Source of the DNA: an uncultured Algibacter sp. | GTDB taxonomy: Bacteria > Bacteroidota > Bacteroidia > Flavobacteriales > Flavobacteriaceae | Direction: 5' to 3' | Length of the DNA stretch: 64,000 nt | NCBI RefSeq assembly: GCF_947495675.1 | Contig: NZ_CANLZX010000005.1 | Coordinates: 62,001 to 126,000 of the forward strand | Part shown: piece after piece, positions 17,047-26,600 of the stretch | How positions within the stretch are numbered: the stretch's first letter is position 1 | Layout: each line of letters opens with the position of its first letter | Made by a program: the position numbers and the translations under genes | Notes under the pieces: generated by a model | Seen by the model: only the letters and a program-made list of their open reading frames with translations | Told to the model about the DNA's origin: nothing | Database searches by the model: none

Positions 17047-17901
17047 ATGAAATACTTTAAAACTAAACACGAAAAGAATTCAGCAAAATTAACTGCTTTA
17101 ATTACAGTTATACTTCTGTTATTACTGTTTGTTGTTGGAACAAAGTATATGGATCCTCCAGAAGAATATGGTGTTGCCGTAAATTTTGGTAATTCAAGTG
17201 TTGGTAAAGGTAATGTACAGCCATTAAAACCTGTTAAGTCTGAGCCTCGTGAAATTGAAGAACCCCCTCAGCCAGATGTTTCAAAAGCAGAACCAGAGCC
17301 AACTAAATCATCAGAGGTAAAAGAGGAGGTCTTAACCCAAGATAACGCAGAAGAAATTGCAATAAAAAAACAAAAACAAGCTGAGGCTAAAGCAAAAGCT
17401 ATTGCAGAAGCTAAAGCTAAAGCAGAAGCAGATAAAATTGCCAAAGAAAAGCGTGAGCAAGAAGAAAAAAAGAAAAAACTTGATGCTTTAATTGGTGGTG
17501 TTAGTAAATCAGAAGGTGCTCAAACAGGAAGTGAAGGCAATGATGATAAATCTGGAGATAAAGGACAATTAGATGGTAACCCTTATGCACCAAGTTATTT
17601 TGGTGGACAGGGTACTGGAAGTGGCGGTGTTGGTTATGGTTTGAATGGAAGAGGTAAAGCATCTTTTAAAAGATTAAAACAAGATTGTAACGAGTCGGGT
17701 ATGGTTATTGTAAAAATAATAGTGAATCAAAGTGGGAACGTTATTTCTGCCGATCCAGGTCAAAAGGGAACAACAAACACAGCACAATGTTTATTAGAGC
17801 CAGCTAAAAAAATAGCCATGTCTCATAAATGGCCTTCAGATCCTAAAGCACCATCTAGACAAGTAGGTTTTGTTAGTGTTAACTTCAAATTAAGTCAATA
17901 G
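17047..17901 (+). CDS. tonB: Energy transducer TonB-like protein
   Basis: Links the ExbBD motor to outer-membrane receptors. It has 284 residues: one N-terminal membrane segment (about 15-33), a proline/glutamate-rich stretch (60-90), a long Ala-Lys-Glu helical region with AKAKAIAEAKAKAEADKIAKE, a Gly/Ser-rich spacer, and a C-terminal domain from about 205 with two cysteines (QDCNESG, AQCLLEP) and MVIVKIIVNQSGNV, as in TonB C-terminal domains. The TolA-like middle means TolA is an alternative name. It is third in the operon, 3 bases before folC. Confidence 0.85.
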   Translation: MKYFKTKHEKNSAKLTALITVILLLLLFVVGTKYMDPPEEYGVAVNFGNSSVGKGNVQPLKPVKSEPREIEEPPQPDVSKAEPEPTKSSEVKEEVLTQDNAEEIAIKKQKQAEAKAKAIAEAKAKAEADKIAKEKREQEEKKKKLDALIGGVSKSEGAQTGSEGNDDKSGDKGQLDGNPYAPSYFGGQGTGSGGVGYGLNGRGKASFKRLKQDCNESGMVIVKIIVNQSGNVISADPGQKGTTNTAQCLLEPAKKIAMSHKWPSDPKAPSRQVGFVSVNFKLSQ

Positions 17902-17904
17902 ACA

Positions 17905-19122
17905 ATGACATATCAAGATACATTAAATTGGATGTTTTCTCAACTGCCAATGTATCAGCGAAAAGGTAAAACAGCTTTTAAAAAAGATTTATCAAATACT
18001 TTAAAGCTTGCAAAACATTTAAAAAATCCTGAAAATAAATTTAAATCTGTACACGTTGCAGGAACCAATGGTAAAGGTTCTACAAGCCATATGTTAGCGT
18101 CTGTATTGCAAGAAGCTGGATATAAAGTCGGATTATATACTTCTCCTCATTTAAGTGATTTTAGAGAGCGTATAAGAATTAATGGAGACGAAGTAAGCAA
18201 GCAGTTTGTTATTGGTTTTATAAAAAGGAATAAATCCTTTTTTAAAGACCATAAATTATCATTTTTTGAAATGACTGTTGGGATGGCATTCGATTATTTT
18301 GCAAAGCAAAATGTTGATATTGCTATTATAGAAGTAGGCTTAGGAGGACGATTAGATTCTACAAATATTATTATTCCAGAAATATCTGTAATTACAAACA
18401 TAGGTTTAGATCATACACAGTTTTTAGGAAATACTCTAGAAGCTATTGCTTTTGAAAAAGGAGGTATTATTAAACCAAATATTCCAGTAGTTATTGGAGA
18501 AACAAAAAAAGAAACACAATCAGTTTTTAAAGATTTAGCTAAAAAGAATAATTCTAAAATTACTTTTGCAGATAAACAAATATTTAAAGATTATAAATCA
18601 GATTTAATAGGGAGCTACCAGTCTAAAAACATAAAAACAGTTGTACAAACTGTTTCCAAGCTTCAAGAAATAGGGTATAAAATATCAAATCAAAATTTAA
18701 AACAAGGATTATTAAATGTTGTTAAAAATACTGGTTTATTGGGGCGTTGGCAAATTTTGAATACCAAACCAAAAGTAGTTTGTGATACTGGGCATAATAG
18801 AGAAGGTTTAACTTATGTGATGAAACAAATAAAAAATGAAGTTTTCGAGTCTTTGCATATTGTTTTTGGAGTAGTTAATGATAAAGATTTAAGTACAATT
18901 GTAGATTTGTTACCCCAAAAAGCATCATATTACTTCTGCAAACCAAATATTCCAAGAGGTTTAAATGCAGAAGTATTAAAAAATAGTTTATTTGAGAGTA
19001 ATTTAATTGGTGAGACTTATGAATCTGTAAATGAAGCTTATAAAGCTGCTTTAAAAGCTGCAAATAGTAGTGATTTTATTTTTATAGGAGGAAGCACATT
19101 TGTTGTAGCTGAAATAATTTAA
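17905..19122 (+). CDS. folC: Folylpolyglutamate synthase / dihydrofolate synthase
   Basis: A Mur-ligase-fold enzyme adding glutamate to dihydropteroate or folates using ATP. The 405 residues carry the P-loop HVAGTNGKGSTSHM (about 50-63), the substrate motif YTSPHLSDFRERIRING, EVGLGGRLDSTN, and the C-terminal DTGHNREG. Length is normal. It is co-transcribed with the TonB system (3-base gap), an arrangement without obvious functional logic. tRNA-Val follows. Confidence 0.93.
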   Translation: MTYQDTLNWMFSQLPMYQRKGKTAFKKDLSNTLKLAKHLKNPENKFKSVHVAGTNGKGSTSHMLASVLQEAGYKVGLYTSPHLSDFRERIRINGDEVSKQFVIGFIKRNKSFFKDHKLSFFEMTVGMAFDYFAKQNVDIAIIEVGLGGRLDSTNIIIPEISVITNIGLDHTQFLGNTLEAIAFEKGGIIKPNIPVVIGETKKETQSVFKDLAKKNNSKITFADKQIFKDYKSDLIGSYQSKNIKTVVQTVSKLQEIGYKISNQNLKQGLLNVVKNTGLLGRWQILNTKPKVVCDTGHNREGLTYVMKQIKNEVFESLHIVFGVVNDKDLSTIVDLLPQKASYYFCKPNIPRGLNAEVLKNSLFESNLIGETYESVNEAYKAALKAANSSDFIFIGGSTFVVAEII

Positions 19123-19141
19123 ATTTTTATTGAAAAAGTTT

Positions 19142-19170
19142 TTGCAATATTAAAAACTAGGTTATATTTG
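19142..19170 (+). promoter_or_regulatory. Promoter of tRNA-Val
   Basis: TTG at 19142-19144, an 18-base spacer, then TATATTTG at 19163-19170: a complete match to the Bacteroidota consensus TTG-N17-19-TAnnTTTG. The tRNA starts 14 bases later. Confidence 0.75.
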
Positions 19171-19184
19171 CAGTCCAATTTAGA

Positions 19185-19259
19185 GGGCGCGTAGCTCAGT
19201 TGGTTCAGAGCACTTGGTTTACACCCAAGGGGTCAGGGGTTCGAATCCCTTCGCGCCCA
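19185..19259 (+). tRNA. tRNA-Val (anticodon TAC)
   Basis: A complete cloverleaf: acceptor GGGCGCG (19185-19191) pairs with CGCGCCC (19252-19258), D-arm GCTC/GAGC, anticodon stem CTTGG/CCAAG with loop TTTACAC and anticodon TAC at 19220-19222, T-arm AGGGG-TTCGAAT-CCCTT. The discriminator base is A at 19259. The CCA tail is not encoded. It has its own promoter and terminator. Confidence 0.97.
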
Positions 19260-19268
19260 CAACAATCC

Positions 19269-19307
19269 AAATTCCGATTTGATTTTTTCAAATCGGAATT
19301 TTTTTTT
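19269..19307 (+). terminator. Strong terminator after tRNA-Val
   Basis: A perfect 14-bp stem (19269-19282 with 19288-19301), built around ATTCCGATTTGA, a T5 loop, and a T run to 19307. Confidence 0.9.
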
Positions 19308-19455
19308 GAAAGATATTGGTTTCCTCTTAAGTTTTTAACATGTCAATGTTTTTTATGTATTTACACAATGAATAATTCTATTAAATGTTAGAGGATTTTT
19401 TTATTAATTAATAAAGATTTATTTTTTTTTCATATTTTTAAAAAAACCCTCAACT

Positions 19456-20226
19456 ATGAATATTGGTAGCATAAAAGAAGTCTACAAAGAAATATTTAAG
19501 TCGCATGACAACCCTTCATTAAAAAAGCATATTGAAAAAATAATAGAATTAGATACTTATTTACCTTATAATTCTACATTTTTTTGCATTACCAATACGC
19601 AAAATTTATCTTTTGAATATGTAAGTAAAAACATGAATGCTTGTTTGGGTATTGATAACAATGAGTTTAAATCAAAAGGGATGCGCTACTTTTGGAGTAG
19701 AATACATCCAGACGATTTGGAAATTTGGCTAAATGCGTTAAATGCCTTAATGGATTTCACTTTGGATAAAATTTCTATTGAAGAAAGAAGTAAAGCAACT
19801 TATACTTGGAATTATAGATTTAAAGATGGGAAAGGTGAATATGTAAATATTGTACAAAATACTTCTCCGCTTGAATTTGATAACGATAATAAACCTATTA
19901 TTGGATTAGCACATTATACAGTTTTACCTTCGGATATAGAAATGCAAGTATGTGCATCTGCTAAGCTGTTAAATGAGAAAAATGAATATGAAACTATTTA
20001 TTTCAATAATTTTTCTCAAAAATTACTTACAGATAACATTAGCAATAGAGAGCGCGATATTATTAGACTTTTAGTTTTAAGTTATTCAAGCAAAGAAATA
20101 GGTAAAAGCTTAGGTATAACAGCTAATACTGTGGATACTCATAGAAGAAATATTCTAAAAAAACTAGATGTTTCTTCAACAGGAGAACTTATTGGAATGC
20201 TTAAAATGAATAAAAATATCATATAA
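19456..20226 (+). CDS. LuxR-type transcriptional regulator with PAS-like sensor
   Basis: A 256-residue DNA-binding protein. Residues about 35-165 look like a PAS fold of the PAS_3 type: FEYVSKNMNACLGI, RIHPDDLEIW, then YRFKDGKGEYVNIVQNTSPL and GLAHYTVL. The C-terminus (about 192-250) is a LuxR/FixJ helix-turn-helix: SNRERDIIRLLVLSYSSKEI, GITANTVDTHRRNILKKL. It likely binds a small ligand or redox signal. No kinase partner is next to it. A perfect 21-base dyad starts 8 bases after its stop. The ATG start is in a very AT-rich context. Confidence 0.85.
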   Translation: MNIGSIKEVYKEIFKSHDNPSLKKHIEKIIELDTYLPYNSTFFCITNTQNLSFEYVSKNMNACLGIDNNEFKSKGMRYFWSRIHPDDLEIWLNALNALMDFTLDKISIEERSKATYTWNYRFKDGKGEYVNIVQNTSPLEFDNDNKPIIGLAHYTVLPSDIEMQVCASAKLLNEKNEYETIYFNNFSQKLLTDNISNRERDIIRLLVLSYSSKEIGKSLGITANTVDTHRRNILKKLDVSSTGELIGMLKMNKNII

Positions 20227-20233
20227 AATCAAA

Positions 20234-20254
20234 CAATACTCAAATTGAGTATTG
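20234..20254. repeat. Perfect dyad CAATACTCAA-A-TTGAGTATTG
   Basis: A 10-bp perfect inverted repeat around one central base, 8 bases after the LuxR-type stop. It lacks a T run after it, so it is a poor terminator. It could be an operator or an RNA stabiliser. Confidence 0.5.
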
Positions 20255-20322
20255 TGTAAACGGAATTAATTATGCATCTTTACGGTGCTATTAATTAGTT
20301 CTTAGGGAGAATTATATTAAAC

Positions 20323-20357
20323 AAAATGTCAGTTTGAAGTTTTCAAACTGGCATTTT
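20323..20357. terminator. Bidirectional terminator between the LuxR-type gene and murF
   Basis: A 16-bp stem (20323-20338 with 20342-20357, one G-T pair) with a 3-base loop, flanked by A and T runs so it can work on both strands. It lies 17 bases beyond the murF stop and about 97 beyond the regulator stop. Confidence 0.75.
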
Positions 20358-20373
20358 TATTTTCAGTAATTTT

Positions 20374-21675
20374 TTAAATTAATTGTAAAATACGTTCTAA
20401 GGCCATACCTCTTGATCCTTTTATTAGAATAGATTTATTTTTAATTAAAGATAAATTATAATCATTTTTAAAAGTTTCAAAAGATTTAAACTGAATAATT
20501 TTTTCTGAATTAATTTTAGATTTATAAAAATTTTCTCCAATTAAAATAACTTGGTTTATATTCATAGCTAAAGCTAAATTAGCGATGTTTTGGTGTTCTA
20601 TTTTTGCTTCTTCACCAAGTTCAAACATATCCCCAAGAATAGCTAGTTTGTTTCCAGTCTGTTTTTCGAAATTTAATAAAGCTGCTTGCATGCTTGTAGG
20701 GTTTGCATTATAAGCATCTAGAATAATTTTATTTGAGTCTTTATCTATAATTTGAGAACGATTATTTGTTGGTATATAATTTTCTATAGCTTCTTTTATT
20801 TCTATATCATTAATTTTAAAATAATTGCCAATAGTAATAGCAGCTGCAATGTTATTAAAATTATAATTCCCAATAAGTTGACTTTGAATGTTTAATTTAT
20901 TGTAATGGCATTTTACAAATGGCTGGGCTTCAACAAAATTTATTAAGACATCTACTACGTTTTCTTTATCTCCGAAAGTATATAAGTTAGTGTTTTTTGT
21001 TTTTTCTACTTGAATAGGATCGTTTGCATTAACAAATATGTGTTTGTTGTTAGAAATTAAAAAATTATACATTTCACTTTTGCCCTTTATTACACCTTGT
21101 ACACCGTCAAAACCTTCTAAATGCGCTTTTCCGAAGTTTGTTATATAGCCATGGTCTGGTTTAGCTATTTCACATAAAAATTCAATTTCTTTTTGATGAT
21201 TGGCACCCATTTCAACAATACCTATTTCTGTTGTTGGTTTCATTGATAGTAAAGTTAATGGCACACCAATGTGATTATTTAAATTACCAATTGTTGCTGT
21301 AGTGTTATATTTTTTTGATAGTACAGCATTAATTAATTCTTTAGTAGTTGTTTTTCCATTACTGCCGGTTAATGCAATTATAGGTATATTGAGGTGTTTT
21401 CTGTGGTATGATGATAATGTTTGTAGTGTTTTTAAAACATTATCTACAAGTATAGTTTTGTTAGAAGTGTCGTAATTAGATTCATCAACAACAGCATATT
21501 TGGCACCTTCCTTTATAGCTATTTCCGCATAAAGGTTACCATTAAAATTATCGCCTTTTAAGGCGAAAAACATATCGCCTTTTTTAAGTTTTCTAGTATC
21601 TGTACATATTGAATTGCATTCTAGAAATAAGGCATGTAAGTCTTCTGTTTTCAAAAATATATTTTTTAATTTCAA
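20374..21675 (-). CDS. murF: UDP-N-acetylmuramoyl-tripeptide--D-alanyl-D-alanine ligase
   Basis: The last cytoplasmic peptide-adding step of peptidoglycan precursor synthesis. The 433 residues show SICTDTRKLKKGDMFFALKG at the N-terminus, the P-loop ALTGSNGKTTTKELI, GNLNNHIGVPLTLL, GIVEMGANHQKEIE, and the DAYNANPTSM element diagnostic for MurF. The first possible start is TTG at 21675; a second TTG seven codons on (21654) also fits family N-termini, and no ATG is available nearby. It lies downstream of gldJ, after that gene's terminator. Confidence 0.93.
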   Translation of the reverse strand: MKLKNIFLKTEDLHALFLECNSICTDTRKLKKGDMFFALKGDNFNGNLYAEIAIKEGAKYAVVDESNYDTSNKTILVDNVLKTLQTLSSYHRKHLNIPIIALTGSNGKTTTKELINAVLSKKYNTTATIGNLNNHIGVPLTLLSMKPTTEIGIVEMGANHQKEIEFLCEIAKPDHGYITNFGKAHLEGFDGVQGVIKGKSEMYNFLISNNKHIFVNANDPIQVEKTKNTNLYTFGDKENVVDVLINFVEAQPFVKCHYNKLNIQSQLIGNYNFNNIAAAITIGNYFKINDIEIKEAIENYIPTNNRSQIIDKDSNKIILDAYNANPTSMQAALLNFEKQTGNKLAILGDMFELGEEAKIEHQNIANLALAMNINQVILIGENFYKSKINSEKIIQFKSFETFKNDYNLSLIKNKSILIKGSRGMALERILQLI

Positions 21676-21690
21676 AAATAAATGTAAATA

Positions 21691-21720
21691 AAAAAGTCCT
21701 AACTAAGGTTAGGACTTTTT
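21691..21720 (-). terminator. Terminator after gldJ
   Basis: A perfect 13-bp stem AAAAAGTCCTAAC / GTTAGGACTTTTT with a 4-base loop (21691-21703 with 21708-21720), with T's continuing on the minus strand. It sits between the gldJ stop and the murF start. Confidence 0.88.
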
Positions 21721-21743
21721 TAATATTTTGTATGAACTAAAAT

Positions 21744-23429
21744 TTAGTTTTTCTTTTTGTTTTTACCTTTACTTTTTGATCCAACTCTAGACATAGCACA
21801 TCTAAAACCAATATAGTCTGTAGCCATATCTTGTGGAAAGTAACGTCTTTGAGCAGGGTCTAACCAGTACTCTCTGTCTTTCCAAGAACCACCTTTGTAA
21901 ACTCTAACTTCATCGTTAATTAAAGATGTTCTTTTGTTAGATTTGTCATATTCTTTTACAATATTTCCAAGAGAATCTCTTGTGATACTAGGTTTAGGCG
22001 AGTTGTACATTTTACTGGTGTTTGAATTAGGTTTATCACCTTCTTCATCTTCACCAAAACTCTCGTAATTACGAGACGAACGTCTATCACCATCTCTAAA
22101 GTTTCTTGCGTCACTTTTATCAAAATTAGTTCTTTGGAATGTTTCGTTGTCATCTACAGGAACTTTAAGGATTTCGCCTGGTAAATTTCTAGCAACAACT
22201 TTTCCGTTAGATAATGTATCATATACAATGTTATCAGATGTAACTACTTTTACTGTTCCATCTTCATTAAGTGCGTTTTTAGTGTAAACATTTCCACGGT
22301 AGTAGTTAAAATCATTAAACTCATCATCTACAATAGGTCTGTAAACATCAGCTACCCATTCGGCAACATTTCCAGCCATATCATATAAACCAAAGTCATT
22401 TGGGTCGTATGATTTAACTTCGTTTGTGATATCAGCACCATCATCAGACCATCCTGCAATTCCGCCATAATCACCTTTACCTTGTTTAAAATTAGCCAAT
22501 TGGTCACCACGTATTTTACGTTTGCCAGAACGTGTGTACTGTCCGTCCCAAGGGTATTTTTTACGCCCACGGTATAGATTGTAACTTCTAATTTCACTTA
22601 AACCTAAAGCTGCATATTCCCATTCTGTTTCAGTTGGTAGTCTGTATTTTGGAGAAATGATTCCTGTTTCACGAGTTGCGTAAATACCAGTTTCATTACC
22701 ATCGGCATCAGTTCTTACATTTCTCTTTTTACGTCCATCGCCAGCTAATATTTCTTCATTACCACCATATGTTTGAGTAGGTGCGTTAATATAAGTATCT
22801 GTGCTAAATGTTTGTTCTGAATCTACATCGGTAATTTTTGCCCCACGTTTAATATAGCCAGCTTTTTCAAGGTTGTATTCATTAACACGATCCGAACGCC
22901 AGTTGGCAAATTCAACAGCTTGAATCCAACTTACACCAACAACAGGATATTCTCCATAACCTGGGTGACGTAAATAGTTTTCAGTCATAACTTCGTTAAA
23001 CCCTAAACGGTTTCTCCAAACTAAAGTGTCTGGCAAAGCACCATGATAAATAGCTCTGAAATTTTCTTCTGATGGTGGGTAAACACGTTTTATCCAATCT
23101 AAATATTCCATGTACATAGCATTGGTAACTTCGGTTTCATCCATATAGAAAGATTGTACGTGTTGTTGATTTGGAGTATTATTCCAATCATGCATCACAT
23201 CGTCTTGTACTCTACCTTTAGTAAATGTACCACCTTCAACAAAAACTAATCCTGGAGAAGTTTCTTGTTCTTTGAAGTCTGTATTATACTGGAAACCACC
23301 TTCTCTATCGTTAATGTTCCATCCAGTAGCTCTAGAGCTATTTTTTGAACTCGAAGATTTTTTGCAACTAGTTGAAGTCACTATTAGTGCTAAAACTAAT
23401 AAAATCCTGAATGCTACTACTTTTTTCAT
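21744..23429 (-). CDS. gldJ: Gliding motility lipoprotein GldJ
   Basis: An outer-membrane-associated lipoprotein needed for gliding and for stability of other Gld/T9SS parts. It has about 561 residues. The signal MKKVVAFRILLVLALIVTSTSC has its lipobox cysteine at 22, then Ser/Lys. The body is a formylglycine-generating-enzyme-like (SUMF1) domain split by inserts: FVEGGTFTKG, MDETEVTNAMYMEYLDW, PVVGVSWIQAVEFANWRS, YRLPTETEWEYAA, and near the end YKGGSWKDREYW and YIGFRCAM. The enzyme cysteine pair is not evident, as expected for a structural relative. ATG at 23435 would add two residues. It is divergent from porU. Confidence 0.92.
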   Translation of the reverse strand: MKKVVAFRILLVLALIVTSTSCKKSSSSKNSSRATGWNINDREGGFQYNTDFKEQETSPGLVFVEGGTFTKGRVQDDVMHDWNNTPNQQHVQSFYMDETEVTNAMYMEYLDWIKRVYPPSEENFRAIYHGALPDTLVWRNRLGFNEVMTENYLRHPGYGEYPVVGVSWIQAVEFANWRSDRVNEYNLEKAGYIKRGAKITDVDSEQTFSTDTYINAPTQTYGGNEEILAGDGRKKRNVRTDADGNETGIYATRETGIISPKYRLPTETEWEYAALGLSEIRSYNLYRGRKKYPWDGQYTRSGKRKIRGDQLANFKQGKGDYGGIAGWSDDGADITNEVKSYDPNDFGLYDMAGNVAEWVADVYRPIVDDEFNDFNYYRGNVYTKNALNEDGTVKVVTSDNIVYDTLSNGKVVARNLPGEILKVPVDDNETFQRTNFDKSDARNFRDGDRRSSRNYESFGEDEEGDKPNSNTSKMYNSPKPSITRDSLGNIVKEYDKSNKRTSLINDEVRVYKGGSWKDREYWLDPAQRRYFPQDMATDYIGFRCAMSRVGSKSKGKNKKKN

Positions 23430-23626
23430 ATCCATACTTTTAAGTAAGCTAATAATAATTTTGGTGCTGCAATATAAGAATTAAACCTAATATCACAAGA
23501 TGTTTTTTGCATTTTAACCAAAAAATAGTGTATTTCGTCCTATTTTTATGCATTACAACGATGATTTTAATGCTTTAAACCACAGTTTTGTGTTGTATTA
23601 ACGTGTGATTTACTAATTTATTATTG

Positions 23627-23634
23627 TATTTTTG
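23627..23634 (+). promoter_or_regulatory. Putative -7 element for porU
   Basis: TATTTTTG, a full match to TAnnTTTG, 63 bases before the porU ATG in the 262-base divergent gap. Upstream there is only GTG where TTG is expected. The rest of this gap shows no other clear feature. Confidence 0.4.
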
Positions 23635-23697
23635 AAACAGTTTTTAAAATTGTTGTTTTTTTAATAATAACAATGCTTTAACAACGTTATTTTAACA

Positions 23698-26600
23698 ATG
23701 AAGAAGAAAATTTTATTTTTACTGCTGATAATTTCAGTAGGTGCAAATGCACAACAAAAACAATATAGTCTTATTTGGGGTGATTCTAAGGAGTTCTCAG
23801 GAGATAGTTTTTCATTTATAGTTCCTACATTTAATCAAGAGTATTTTAATTTTGATTTAGATAAGGGGCTTTTGTTAGTAGATCAATGGGAATCTAAGAA
23901 CGAAATAAACGAATCTTCTGCTTCAATAAGTAATATAGTTTACAAATCTATTTCTAAAATAGAATTAAAAGATTTAGATTTAAGTAAAATACCTAAAGAG
24001 TTAAAATTTAGTTTAAAAAATTCTACTTCCAGAAATAAAAACTATGCCTTTTTTGAGTTGTATCCTATAATTAAGGACGCCAATGGTAATTTTAAAAAAA
24101 TTATATCCTTTCAATTAAATTATAAGAATGGTTCTAATCTAAATAGAACTTCATTACTTGCAAAAAATAGTGGTCTTAAGGTTATTTCCAATTCGGTTTT
24201 AAGTACCGGAGAATGGTATCGCTTTTATGTAGATACAACAGGTGTTTTTAAATTAACTAAAAGCTTTTTAAAACGTTTGGGTGTTAATGTGAATAATGTC
24301 GACCCTAGAACTATAAAATTATATGGACATGGTGGTGCTATGATTCCATTTTCAAACGCTATAGCTTATCCTTACGATGTACCCGAAAACGCTATAAAAT
24401 TTGTTGGAGAATCTGATGGAATTTTTGATGAAAGCGATTATATTTTATTTTATGGGCAAGGGCCTAAAGGATACAATGAAGAAAGCAGAACTCATATAAA
24501 TTGTTATACTGATAAAACATATTATTATATAAATATAAGTTCTGGTAACGGAAAACGTATTCAATCTTTTAATCAACCTGCTGGTAGTGTAGATTTGGTT
24601 ATAGATACATATGATGATTACCAATTTCATGAAATAGATGATTATAATCTTATATCGCTAGGAAGACGCTGGTTTGGAGATAAATTTGATATTGAGAATA
24701 GTAAAGAATTTGAATTTGACTTTCCAGACCTCATTACTTCAGAGCCAATAACTTTATCTGTTTCTGTTGCAACAGCCTCAAAGAGTAATAGTCAAATGAG
24801 AGTTAATGTTAATGGGGTTGATGTCTCTACTTTAAGTATTTCAGGGGTTACTACACCCAATTTAGCAAATGGCGCATCTTATATTGGTGATTTGAATGTT
24901 AATTCTTCCACAATAAAGGTTGGTCTTGACTTTGATAATTTGGGCAATCCTAGTATTGTTGGTTATCTTGATTTTATTGCTATTGAAGGCACGCGTAGAT
25001 TGAATTTTAATGGTAATCAATTTTTATTTAAAAATAAAGCAGTAGCATCGGCATCCGGTATTGCACAGTATACTATTGAAAACGCTTCAAGTCTTGTTGA
25101 AGTATGGGATGTATCAGATATATATAATGTTTCAAACTATGAAAACGTAGATGGTAATACTACAGTTAATTTTACTTCTTTATTGGGGTCTTTAAAATCA
25201 TATGTAGCAGTTTCTTCGTCTGACTATTACTCGGCTAAAATAGATTCAAAAACTACTGTAAATAATCAAAATATTAAAGGGACTATTTTTCAAAATACCT
25301 TAGGTGAATTTCAAGATATTGACTATTTGATAATTGCTCCTGGTATTATGCTTAATCAAGCAGAACGCCTTGCACAGATAAATAGAAATCAATATGGCTT
25401 AAATGTGAAAGTTGTTGGCCTAGATGAAATTTATAATGAATTTAGTTCAGGAAACCAAGATGTAGGCGCTATTAGAAATATGGTTAAATATGTTTATGAT
25501 AATGCAAGTACACCAGAAAATAGAGTTAAATATTTGTGTTTGTTTGGAGATGGATCATATGATTATAAAGATAGAATTACTAATAATACGAATATAGTTC
25601 CTTCATGGTATTCTTACAATAGTTTTAGTCTAGCAACCTCATTTGTGTCTGATGATTTTTACGGAATGATGGATGAAAATGAAGGCACTATGGTTTCTAC
25701 TGATAAATTAGATATTGCTGTTGGTAGAATTTTAGCTGATACGCCACAGCGAGGAAGTGAAATGGTAGATAAGATAGAATCTTATTATATTAAAGAAGCA
25801 TATGGGAGTTGGCGAAATAATTTTGTTGTCATTTCAGATGATAATGATAGTAAGCTTTTAGGGTTGTTACAAGAAACTACAAATGATATAGGTGATTTAG
25901 TATCTCAAGAAAAACCTTTTATAAATGTTGTTAAGATTCATGCTGATGCCTTTCAGCAAGAATCATCTGCAGGTGGAGATAGATATCCTGATGTTACCGA
26001 AGAGATAGTAAATGCGATGGATAATGGTGCCTTAGTAGTTAATTATTTTGGTCATGGAGGTGAAGAAGGTTTAGCAGAAGAGCGTATTTTGTTAAAAACT
26101 GATATTACAGATCTTCGTAATACTTGTAAACTTAATTGTTTTGTTACCGTAACCTGTGAATTTACTAGGTTTGATAACCCATTAAGAGAAACTGCAGGAG
26201 AGTTTACATTTTGGAATAAAGAAACAGGTGCTGTGGGATTGATTACTACAACTCGACAAGTATTTGTTAATTTTGGGATAACTTTTAATAGAGAACTAGG
26301 GCAATATTTGTTTTCTTATAGTGAAGATGATGCTTATGGAGATAATGAATATCCAACTATAGCAGAAGCATTAAGATTAGCTAAAAATGACCCATTAATT
26401 TCTGGTAATAGTCAAAAAAGTTTAGTGTTTTTTATTGGAGACCCAGCTATGAAATTAGCATTTCCAAAGCCTAGCATTAGGTTAACTCAAATTAATGATA
26501 AGCCAATAGCAACTGCAACAGATACGCTTAAAGCATTAAGTTATGTAAAATTAGCAGGTGAAGTTACAGATGAAGCAGGTAATCTTTTAAGTGATTATAA

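Noticed and set aside
19200..19391. A 63-codon open frame overlapping tRNA-Val
   Set aside because: It runs through the tRNA and its terminator hairpin, so it cannot be a real gene.
23548..23601. A 17-codon frame in the gldJ-porU gap
   Set aside because: Short, without coupling to any gene, and in a region expected to hold promoters.
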